Shown piece after piece: positions 1 through 5,692 of a stretch of 8,989 nt of DNA. The notes below the pieces were generated by a model. The model did no database searches and was not told where the DNA came from. It saw only the letters and a program-made list of their open reading frames with translations. The position numbers and the translations under genes were made by a program. The DNA is from Streptococcaceae bacterium (GTDB taxonomy: Bacteria; Bacillota; Bacilli; Lactobacillales; Streptococcaceae): positions 1-8,989 of the forward strand of contig JAITHN010000067.1 in NCBI GenBank assembly GCA_031279745.1, read 5' to 3'. Within the stretch, counting starts at the first letter, position 1. Every line of letters starts with the position of its first letter.

Positions 1-1362
1 GCGAAGCGTCTTGATTCCTGTTGCTTCTTTCTCTTTTTCTTCAATTGCTAAAATCCATTTTGCTCCATCCTTTTCGGCAACTCTATAACTTTCAAGTGTT
101 GAATTGTAGCTAGAACGAATAATCCCACCTTCAGTTACACTCATCCCTACATCTTCAAGAATCGCTTGGTCAATCAGCTGTACCAAATCGTCACAGTCGT
201 CCATTTGAAAGAGCAATTCATTCCAACTTCCATCATTTATACTATCCAAAATCGAATGGATGCGAGGCAATTCCAATAATGAGTTTTTTAACTGGTTTAA
301 ATCTTTTGCATTGACGTGCCCAAACGAAACTCTAGCCGCTAGACGCTCTAAATCATACACCCGCTTTAAGGATTCTTGAATTTCCATTCTTTCAAAGAAA
401 TTGTCCAATAGTGATGCCACTAAAGTTTGTCTATACTCAATCTTTTCAACGGAGAGGAGCGGACGTGTTATCCAAGACTTCAATAAGCGGCTTCCCATTG
501 CCGTCTTCGTTTCATCCAATAGCCAATATAGTGTTCCAGCTTTTTTTCCATTCCGAATGGCACGAGTCAGTTCCAAATTGTATTTGGAAAAATGATCCAT
601 GGATAAATAATTCTTTGCCTGATATGGAATCACGTTTTCAATATGATGTAAAGTTCGCATTTGCGTGGAATAAATATAGCTTAATAATCGATTGGCAGTT
701 TCCTTTTCTTTCTCCTCTACCAAATCAGCTAACTTCTCAAGCACCTCTGGTTCTTCTGAAAGCTGCTTTTGCTCCGAAAAAACGACCTGAAGTCTACGTT
801 TTAACTCTTCAGCCAAGCCTTCATCTAGGGAATGAGGAACGACCACTTCTTTCGTTGAGAGCGCCGCAGCCTCATTGACCACTTCTTCTTCATCTTCTAA
901 AACCGTGACTTTCATTTCTCCGGTCGAAAGGTCGCAATAAGCAAATCCGTAGTTTCCATCTGAAAAAGGTTGAACCGCTGTTAGATAATTATTTTCATTA
1001 GTAAGGTTGTTCAATGAGAATTTTGTACCAGGTGTAATCACCTGAACAACTTCACGTTTTACAACCCCTTTCGTAAGCTTGGGATCTTCCATTTGTTCAG
1101 CAATTGCCACCTTATAGCCCATTTCGACCAAAGAATCAATATAGACTTGCGCAGAATGGTGGGGAACTCCTGCCATTGGAATTGGGTTTTCGGCATTTTT
1201 ATTTCTGCTCGTTACCGTCAATTCCAGCAACTGTCCCGCCTTTACCGCATCTTCATAGAAAAGTTCATAAAAATCGCCCATCCGAAAAAGGAGGAAGGCA
1301 TCCGGATAATTTTCCTTAATCGCAAGATATTGTTGCATACCAGGACTAATTTTCTCCGCCAT
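1..1362 (-). CDS. mutS: DNA mismatch repair protein MutS, N-terminal part (cut by window edge)
   Basis: MutS binds mismatched or looped DNA and recruits MutL to start repair. The frame is open for exactly 454 codons from an ATG at 1360-1362 to the window edge, with no stop. The protein opens MAEKISPGMQQYLAIKE. The mismatch-reading motif GDFYELF lies near residues 29-35, with the Phe-x-Glu wedge at F31 and E33. Next comes the PMAGVPHHS segment of domain I, then a connector domain, then the beginning of the lever/clamp region (YLSMDHFSKYNLEL and GSRLLKSWITRPL). The C-terminal ATPase with its Walker motifs and the dimerisation end lie outside the window; full-length MutS has about 850-880 residues. 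The start is supported by AAAGAGGG at 1370-1377, 7 nt upstream and inside the end of the preceding gene. It overlaps the RicA-like gene by 17 bp, so it is probably cotranscribed and translationally coupled. The identification is essentially certain. Confidence 0.97.
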   Translation of the reverse strand, partial: MAEKISPGMQQYLAIKENYPDAFLLFRMGDFYELFYEDAVKAGQLLELTVTSRNKNAENPIPMAGVPHHSAQVYIDSLVEMGYKVAIAEQMEDPKLTKGVVKREVVQVITPGTKFSLNNLTNENNYLTAVQPFSDGNYGFAYCDLSTGEMKVTVLEDEEEVVNEAAALSTKEVVVPHSLDEGLAEELKRRLQVVFSEQKQLSEEPEVLEKLADLVEEKEKETANRLLSYIYSTQMRTLHHIENVIPYQAKNYLSMDHFSKYNLELTRAIRNGKKAGTLYWLLDETKTAMGSRLLKSWITRPLLSVEKIEYRQTLVASLLDNFFERMEIQESLKRVYDLERLAARVSFGHVNAKDLNQLKNSLLELPRIHSILDSINDGSWNELLFQMDDCDDLVQLIDQAILEDVGMSVTEGGIIRSSYNSTLESYRVAEKDGAKWILAIEEKEKEATGIKTLR

Positions 1363-1693
1363 TATTTATCCCTCTTTCAATTTCCTTTATCAACTCGCTG
1401 AGTAATTCATTTGCATTGTATAGTCGTTCTCGATATTCTTTTACGAATGGAACATCTTCAAACTCTTTATACAGTTCATTTGTTCCAACTTGTATTTTCT
1501 CTTTTACTTCTTCAAAACCAATGCTCCCGAAATGAACAGAAGTCTTATTCTTCTCTTTTATGTCATTTTCCCACTCATTCACCTTAGACAGCTCAAATTC
1601 ATCTTTCTGCATTTCATGAAATTCAATAATGTTTGGGTTCTTTTCCAACAATTTAAGAAGTTGGGAGAGTTCTTTTTCTATTGTTTTTTCCAT
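1346..1693 (-). CDS. RicA/YmcA-like protein (YlbF/YmcA family)
   Basis: This is a small, charged, helical protein of 115 aa (119 aa if the upstream ATG at 1705 is used). The C-terminal half, around YKEFEDVPFVKEYRERLYNANELL, matches my memory of B. subtilis YmcA (RicA), which has EELEEIPVIQEFRDSQMEVNDLL. RicA works with RicF (YlbF) and RicT (YaaT) in a complex that assists RNase Y-dependent mRNA maturation. Its gene lies just upstream of the cotE-mutS region in Bacillus, which agrees with the position here. The protein lacks the Cys-containing C-terminal tail of the Bacillus protein, which helps bind iron-sulfur clusters, so its biochemistry may differ. I prefer the start at 1693: GGTG at 1700-1703 gives 6 nt spacing, as at the neighbouring tetR, and the proposed transcription start near 1715 would leave almost no leader for an ATG at 1705. 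It ends 17 bp inside mutS. Family assignment is fairly secure; orthology is inferred. Confidence 0.8.
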   Translation of the reverse strand: MEKTIEKELSQLLKLLEKNPNIIEFHEMQKDEFELSKVNEWENDIKEKNKTSVHFGSIGFEEVKEKIQVGTNELYKEFEDVPFVKEYRERLYNANELLSELIKEIERGINNGGEN

Positions 1694-1721
1694 AGTTTTC
1701 ACCATTCACTTGATTTGTTTC

Positions 1722-1750
1722 ATTGTACCTTTTTCAAATAAAAATACCAA
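1722..1750 (-). promoter_or_regulatory. Putative promoter of ricA-like gene and mutS
   Basis: Reading the minus strand, a -35 like TTGGTA (1745-1750) and a -10 TACAAT (1722-1727) are separated by 17 bp. They match the sigma-A consensus at 4 of 6 and 5 of 6 positions. The -35 lies within the base of the tetR terminator hairpin. This is inferred from sequence only. Confidence 0.45.
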
Positions 1751-1769
1751 ACCGACTCGTCGATTTGGT
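1731..1769 (-). terminator. Rho-independent terminator of the tetR gene
   Basis: An 11-bp inverted repeat (1746-1756 against 1759-1769) is followed on the minus strand by a T-rich tract, ATTTTTATTT. One position is a C-A mismatch in the plus-strand reading but a G-U wobble in the minus-strand RNA. The hairpin is therefore sounder in the tetR transcript. It lies about 20 bp after the tetR stop. Confidence 0.7.
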
Positions 1770-1790
1770 TAAAATTTATTCGAAACCACC

Positions 1791-2363
1791 CTACCCTATT
1801 CTCGAAAATAAAGGTGATTTTAGTTGCATCATCGCCGCTATCCCGTCTTGAATCATCTGAATGGTCTTTGCGTCGTCTGGAATCAAAACCTCTGTTGACG
1901 ACATAATCGCAATCCCAGTTGCTATAATCCACGTTCCATATAGCAATGAGCGAACCGTTTCATCTGGTAAATCCTTATATTTCACGCTCGTTTTTAAAAT
2001 CTTTCTAAAATATTGATCTGAAAATTTTAACAGGCGATCATTATTTTGCTTTTCAACAAATAAGCTTCCGAAAAGTCTCTTTTCATTTGCCGCAAACTCA
2101 ATGTAGTTTAGCCCCAAGTTTACAATCGGATCATCATGTTTGTATTGAGGATAAATTTCTTCTTCAAGCTTTTTAAACACATCGCTAAAGATAGTCTCCT
2201 TCAATTCATCCATATTCTTAAATTCTAGGTAAATCGGTTGTGTTGAACATTTCATTTCAAGAGCAATTCGTCTTGCAGTCAGGCTTTTTAATCCATGATT
2301 CAAGATGATTTGCATGCTCACATCAATGATTTGTTCTCTTTGAATTGTTTTTTTTCTAGCCAT
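1791..2363 (-). CDS. TetR/AcrR-family transcriptional regulator
   Basis: This 190-aa protein has the normal length and layout of a TetR-family dimeric repressor. The N-terminal helix-turn-helix domain is at about residues 8-55: MARKKTIQREQIIDVSMQII leads in, and the recognition segment LTARRIALEMKCSTQPIYLE is at about 28-47. The remainder is helical, including FAANEKRLFGSLFVEK and TVRSLLYGTWIIATGIAIM, and would form the ligand-binding and dimerisation domain. The ligand cannot be read from sequence. The start has GGTG at 2369-2372, 5 nt upstream of the ATG. The gene diverges from the aminopeptidase gene across 109 bp containing promoters for both and a palindrome on its own -10 box. Autoregulation is therefore likely, and control of the aminopeptidase is possible. 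Family assignment is strong; targets are inferred. Confidence 0.92.
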   Translation of the reverse strand: MARKKTIQREQIIDVSMQIILNHGLKSLTARRIALEMKCSTQPIYLEFKNMDELKETIFSDVFKKLEEEIYPQYKHDDPIVNLGLNYIEFAANEKRLFGSLFVEKQNNDRLLKFSDQYFRKILKTSVKYKDLPDETVRSLLYGTWIIATGIAIMSSTEVLIPDDAKTIQMIQDGIAAMMQLKSPLFSRIG

Positions 2364-2379
2364 CTTTTCACCAACTCTC

Positions 2380-2393
2380 TATATTCTAATATA
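2380..2393. promoter_or_regulatory. Palindrome over the tetR -10 box, candidate operator
   Basis: TATATT-CT-AATATA is a perfect inverted repeat with 6-bp arms and a 2-bp spacer. Its right arm coincides with the tetR -10 box. TetR-family repressors usually bind such palindromes in the intergenic region beside their gene. AT-rich DNA produces short palindromes by chance, so this stays a candidate. Confidence 0.35.
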
Positions 2394-2416
2394 ATTGTTA
2401 TTTTATTTTTTTTCAA
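2388..2416 (-). promoter_or_regulatory. Promoter of the tetR gene
   Basis: On the minus strand, TTGAAA (2411-2416) and TATATT (2388-2393) are 17 bp apart. Each differs from the sigma-A consensus at one base. The tetR ATG follows about 25 bp after the -10. Confidence 0.7.
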
Positions 2417-2440
2417 TCCATATCATCACTTGTTTCCACA

Positions 2441-2467
2441 TGGTACAATAAATTTTAAAGAAGGAGG
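2441..2467 (+). promoter_or_regulatory. Extended -10 promoter and RBS of the aminopeptidase gene
   Basis: TGGTACAAT (2441-2449) is an extended -10 element, with TG one base before TACAAT. I see no convincing -35, which fits an extended -10 promoter. A strong RBS, AAGGAGG (2461-2467), lies 5 nt before the ATG at 2473. Confidence 0.55.
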
Positions 2468-2472
2468 ATACC

Positions 2473-3705
2473 ATGGAAAATTTTAATCTTTTATTAGAAA
2501 AATACGCATCCCTTATTGCAGAGGTAGGACTTGGAGTGAAGCAAGGACATGTGGTCAGTATCAATAGTTCTGTTGAACAAGTTGAACTCACACGCCTTGT
2601 TGTCCAAAAATGTTATCAGCTAGGCGCAAAAGAAGTGGGTGTGATTTGGTCGGATGAAATCGTCGCAAAAGAGCTTCTTCTTCATGCAGATGAAGACGTG
2701 CTCTCAACAGTTACAAAAACCAGCCTAACCTTGCAAGATGAGCTCCTGGAGAAAAAAGCTGCGAGGTTGAGTATTGTCTCAAGCAATCCCAATTCATTGA
2801 AAGGTGTGCCGAGTGAGAGAATCAATCTTTTCCAAACAGCTCAAGGAAAAGCCAGACGCCCACTTTCTGCTGCCATCCAATCCAACCAAGTTTCATGGTC
2901 AGTTGTTTGTGCAGCAAGTCCGGGATGGGCAAAAATCGTATTCCCGTCTCTCCCTGAAGACGAGGCAGTCGAAGCCTTGTGGGACGCCATCTTCAAATCA
3001 ACAAGAATCTATGATGAAAATCCAATCCAATCTTGGATGGAACATGATCAAAAACTTGCGAAAAAAGCGGATTTCTTAAACGAACAACAATTTGATCGCT
3101 TGCATTATACCGCACCGGGGTGTGATATTGTTTTTGGAATGCCTGAAAACCATCATTGGGAAGGGGCAGGGTCCAAAAACGAACGAGGCGATTCCTTTAT
3201 GGCGAACATGCCTACGGAAGAAGTCTTTGCTGCTCCTGATGCTAAAAGAGTTGATGGAATCATCCAATCTACTCGCCCATTAAGCTATGCAGGAACCATT
3301 ATCGATGGAATGAAATTCACTTTTAAAGACGGGAAAGTCGTTGATTTCTCTGCTGAAAAAGGGGAAGACGTCCTAAGAGACTTATTGAATACTGATGAAG
3401 GAAGTCAACGACTCGGAGAAATCGCGCTTGTTCCAGACCCTTCGCCAATTTCTCAATCCGGCATTACTTTCTTCAATACACTCTTTGATGAAAATGCATC
3501 CAACCACCTTGCATTCGGTTCTGCCTACGCCTTTAGTTTAGAAGGCGGGGAAAGTATGTCTGAAGAAGAATTGAAACAAGGTGGATTAAATCGCTCAAAC
3601 GTCCACGTTGACTTTATGGTTGGCGGACCTAAGATGGACATTGATGGAATCAAAAAAGATGGAACCATCATCCCAATCTTCCGTAACGGCGACTGGGCTT
3701 TCTAG
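2473..3705 (+). CDS. M29-family metallo-aminopeptidase (AmpS/PepS type)
   Basis: This cytoplasmic exopeptidase removes N-terminal residues from peptides using a two-metal centre. At 410 aa it has the usual M29 length (AmpS, PepS and AmpT are about 410). Family hallmarks are visible throughout: the N-terminal domain (FNLLLEKYASLIAEVGLGVKQGHVV), the central CAASPGWAKIVFP, and the catalytic C-terminal half. Likely metal ligands fit the family pattern: E250 in NMPTEEVF, E316 in GEIALV, H345 in NHLAFGSAYAF, and H378 and D380 in NVHVDFMVG. There is no signal peptide. The start is fixed by a strong RBS. The gene diverges from tetR and converges on the TMEM175-like remnant, so it appears monocistronic. 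I do not choose between the symbols ampS and pepS because naming varies by genus. The family call is very secure; substrate preference cannot be read from sequence. Confidence 0.95.
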   Translation: MENFNLLLEKYASLIAEVGLGVKQGHVVSINSSVEQVELTRLVVQKCYQLGAKEVGVIWSDEIVAKELLLHADEDVLSTVTKTSLTLQDELLEKKAARLSIVSSNPNSLKGVPSERINLFQTAQGKARRPLSAAIQSNQVSWSVVCAASPGWAKIVFPSLPEDEAVEALWDAIFKSTRIYDENPIQSWMEHDQKLAKKADFLNEQQFDRLHYTAPGCDIVFGMPENHHWEGAGSKNERGDSFMANMPTEEVFAAPDAKRVDGIIQSTRPLSYAGTIIDGMKFTFKDGKVVDFSAEKGEDVLRDLLNTDEGSQRLGEIALVPDPSPISQSGITFFNTLFDENASNHLAFGSAYAFSLEGGESMSEEELKQGGLNRSNVHVDFMVGGPKMDIDGIKKDGTIIPIFRNGDWAF

Positions 3706-3720
3706 TCTAAACGAACATAC

Positions 3721-3758
3721 ACATTAAGCGGACGCGTGTATACGCGTCCGCTTAATGT
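3721..3758. terminator. Perfect 17-bp hairpin between convergent genes, probable terminator
   Basis: The arm ACATTAAGCGGACGCGT (3721-3737) is repeated inverted at 3742-3758 with a 4-nt loop, GTAT. It starts 15 bp after the aminopeptidase stop and covers the stop codon (3752-3754) of the opposing membrane-protein frame. There is no U-tract on either side, so it is not a textbook intrinsic terminator, although such a stable stem could stop or stabilise both convergent transcripts. Confidence 0.6.
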
Positions 3759-4248
3759 ACGATACGAGTAAAACCAGAACTCGCTTTTCCCCAGCAACAT
3801 TCGTTCTTGGCACGTCGTTTAAAACGGTTAGTTATTTTTTCGTTATACGAGTGCTCAAGTATGTAGCGAGTCAGCGAAAAACAGGAAATCCAATCCGTCA
3901 TCAAGGAAACAATCAACCAAATAATCCCATATAAAATGAGCGTCTCATGATTCGTATCTTCGATGAGAAGATGGGTGGAAAAAGGGACGAGACTTAACGA
4001 AAAAAGGAGCAGAAAGAAAAACACGAGAATTTTATTCGAGATTTCTTCCACTCGTTGGAAAGCTGTTGCTGTCGAAAACCAAACGTCGCCAACAAAACAG
4101 AAACTGATAAAATAAATTCCTATCGCTACGAGCAGTTTCCTGATGTCCATCTCGTTCTGACTATTCAGGTTAAAAGGCAACTCCAATGCCATGATTTTAT
4201 GATAATGGCAATCACTGCATCACCAAACACAGCTACTCTTTCTTTCAT
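3752..4248 (-). pseudogene. TMEM175/DUF1211-family membrane protein (potassium-channel family), frameshifted
   Basis: The intact part of the frame from 4192 encodes 146 aa, but the true start is upstream. GGAGGA at 4255-4260 precedes an ATG at 4246-4248, which opens MKERVAVFGDAVIAIIIK. That frame then goes out of register near 4195-4198. Adding one base, most simply a C giving ATAACAATCATG, joins it to the rest and yields IIITIMALEL. This completes the TMEM175 signature: RxxxF(S)D at R4-D10 followed by the first pore helix. The repaired protein would be 165 aa, with membrane segments at about 8-24, 36-56, 72-92 and 104-128. These include LLFSLSLVPFSTHLL, typical of the family. Bacterial members usually have six helices and about 200 aa, so the last two appear to be missing. 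The C-terminal tail is basic and runs into a hairpin. It is probably nonfunctional unless the missing base is a sequencing error. Family assignment is inferred from remembered motifs. Confidence 0.75.
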
Positions 4249-4260
4249 AAGCATTCCTCC

Positions 4261-4385
4261 AAAATCATAAATTAACGGTTCACTTCGCAATAGCGCACAC
4301 ACGAATTTCGGAAAAGTCTTAGCTTGACTTAGACTCTGTTCCATCTAGTCAAGTTTGATCCTTCGATAATTCCCGCTTTGCAGGT
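4261..4385. other. Intergenic spacer with an imperfect inverted repeat
   Basis: No gene is visible. CTTGACTTAGA (4323-4333) and TCTAGTCAAG (4344-4353) form about a 10-bp stem with one bulged base and a 10-nt loop, downstream of the tautomerase gene. There is no clear U-tract, so a terminator role is weakly supported. Confidence 0.3.
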
Positions 4386-4571
4386 CTATTTCAATTTTTT
4401 TATTCTTCCAGCAGGAAAATATTCTCCTTCAGCCATCTCTCTAATCGTCACGTGAATGGCATCCATTGGTGCTCCTGTATTTCTATGCACTGATTCTGCA
4501 ACCTCTAATGCTAGTTTTTCTTTCTGCTCTCTCGTTCTTCCTTCAAATAAATCAATGTTTACAAATGGCAT
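4386..4571 (-). CDS. 4-oxalocrotonate tautomerase family protein
   Basis: This 61-aa protein belongs to the 4-OT family of tiny hexameric keto-enol tautomerases. After removal of Met the chain starts PFVNIDLFEGRTREQKEKLA. It has the catalytic N-terminal Pro1, Arg11 in FEGRT, the helix EQKEKLALEVAESVH and the second strand AIHVTIREM. Position 39 is His, not the Arg of the xylene-degradation enzyme; as I recall, B. subtilis YwhB-type members also lack that Arg. The natural substrate of such stand-alone chromosomal copies is unknown, and nothing nearby suggests an aromatic degradation pathway. An earlier ATG would add 15 residues, but Pro must follow the initiator Met for activity. The RBS GGAGGA (4577-4582) lies 5 nt before this ATG. 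It diverges from yitT and lies upstream of the broken TMEM175-like gene on the same strand. Confidence 0.93.
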   Translation of the reverse strand: MPFVNIDLFEGRTREQKEKLALEVAESVHRNTGAPMDAIHVTIREMAEGEYFPAGRIKKLK

Positions 4572-4619
4572 ATGCATCCTCCTTCTAATATATTTATAGA
4601 GTAACAATTGTCGCATTTC

Positions 4620-4659
4620 TTGACAAATATTACTCCCCTTGTAAGATTAAGTTTGGAGG
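4620..4659 (+). promoter_or_regulatory. Putative promoter and RBS of yitT-family gene
   Basis: A perfect -35 TTGACA (4620-4625) is followed after 16 bp by TAAGAT (4642-4647), which matches the -10 consensus at 4 of 6 positions. The RBS GGAGG (4655-4659) is 7 nt before the ATG. I find no equally good promoter for the divergent tautomerase gene in this spacer. Confidence 0.5.
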
Positions 4660-4666
4660 TATCATC

Positions 4667-5551
4667 ATGGAAGAAAAACGGCACTACCCATTAGATATAC
4701 TTATGATTATTCTTGGAACCTGTCTTTACGGTTTCGGATTGGTTTCTTTAAATATCCCGAATAAACTTGCAGAAGGCGGAATTACAGGGATTACCCTTAT
4801 TCTTCGCAGTTTGTTCCATCTCAACCCTGCCTATACGTCTTTAATCTTGAACATTCCCATCATTTTGCTTGGAAGAAAGATGTTGGGCAAGACCGCTTTT
4901 TATTACACCATTATTGGAACGCTCTTTCTTTCTTTTTGGTTGTGGCTCTGGCAACTATTTCCGATTCACCTCAACGTTCAAAACGACATGTTAATCGCGG
5001 CTCTTCTTGCAGGTGCATTTGGCGGTCTAGGTAGCGCGCTCGTTTACCGTGTTGGAGGAACGACTGGAGGAAGTGACGTTTTCGCTAGAATTTTTGAAAA
5101 GCACTTTGGAATCAATATGGGGAAAACTCTATTCGCTTTTGACATCTTGATTTTGACTGCTTCCCTCGTTTATATTGATGTCAAGCATATGATGTACACC
5201 CTCATCTTTAGTTTTGTATTCGCAAAGGTGGTCGATTCTGTAACAAGCGGCGGGTATACTGTTCGTGGAATGCTTATTATTACAGACCATAGCCAGCTCG
5301 TTGCAGATGAAATCATGCAAAGGCTATCAAGAGGAGCAACTTTTTTACATGGCGAAGGTGCTTATTCAAATGTGGATAAGAAAATCGTCTATGTCGTGTT
5401 AAGCCCTAGAGAAATTATGACGGTCAAGCGGATGATCCTCGAAGAAATAGATTCAAAGGCATTCATCTCTGTCATTAATGTCCATGAAGCCATTGGCGAA
5501 GGGTTTACCTTTATGCGACCTAAATCAAGTTTCATCTCGTTTAAAAAATAA
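4667..5551 (+). CDS. YitT family membrane protein (DUF161 plus DUF2179)
   Basis: This integral membrane protein of 294 aa has the standard length and two-part layout of the YitT family. About five or six hydrophobic segments fill the N-terminal two thirds (roughly 10-30, 53-70, 77-97, 108-126, 152-172 and 174-190). The family signatures NIPNKLAEGGITGI (29-42) and GGTTGGSDV (130-138) are clear. The soluble C-terminal DUF2179 domain starts around residue 200 and includes GATFLHGEGAYS (223-234) and YVVLSPREI. The function of most YitT paralogues is unknown; Bacilli usually carry several copies, so no specific symbol is given. The gene is monocistronic, divergent from the tautomerase and convergent with the ABC-F gene. 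Family assignment is very secure; the transported substrate, if any, is unknown. Confidence 0.94.
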   Translation: MEEKRHYPLDILMIILGTCLYGFGLVSLNIPNKLAEGGITGITLILRSLFHLNPAYTSLILNIPIILLGRKMLGKTAFYYTIIGTLFLSFWLWLWQLFPIHLNVQNDMLIAALLAGAFGGLGSALVYRVGGTTGGSDVFARIFEKHFGINMGKTLFAFDILILTASLVYIDVKHMMYTLIFSFVFAKVVDSVTSGGYTVRGMLIITDHSQLVADEIMQRLSRGATFLHGEGAYSNVDKKIVYVVLSPREIMTVKRMILEEIDSKAFISVINVHEAIGEGFTFMRPKSSFISFKK

Positions 5552-5594
5552 GACAGGGACCTGCAGGATTTGATTCGACAAATCTGCAGGTCCC
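5546..5594. terminator. Shared bidirectional terminator of yitT and the ABC-F gene
   Basis: GGGACCTGCAGGATTTG (5556-5572) pairs with 5579-5594, with one bulged base and a 6-nt loop. On the minus strand the stem is followed by a U-rich run (TTATTTTTT), as expected of an intrinsic terminator for the ABC-F transcript. On the plus side it lies 4 bp after the yitT stop but has only a weak T tail. Confidence 0.8.
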
Positions 5595-5692
5595 TTCCGT
5601 ATTCATTCAATTTCCATTGCCACAACCTCAAGGTTCATCTGTAGCAGTTTTTCCAAAGTCGTTCTCACATTAGCTTGTCGTTAATGTTCTGC

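Noticed and set aside
401..1401. Plus-strand reading frames across the mutS region
   Set aside because: They lie opposite the continuous mutS frame, have no family resemblance and no good RBS. They are shadows of the real gene.
4323..4353. Inverted repeat downstream of the tautomerase gene as a firm terminator
   Set aside because: The stem is imperfect, the loop long and no U-tract follows, so it is noted only as part of the spacer.
4569..4616. N-terminal extension of the tautomerase by 15 residues (MRQLLLYKY...)
   Set aside because: The family needs Pro directly after the initiator Met, and the RBS lies inside the extension just before the shorter start.
5629..5640. Small palindrome AACCTCAAGGTT in the spacer after the ABC-F gene
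   Set aside because: It has 5-bp arms only, is not near any promoter, and is within chance expectation.
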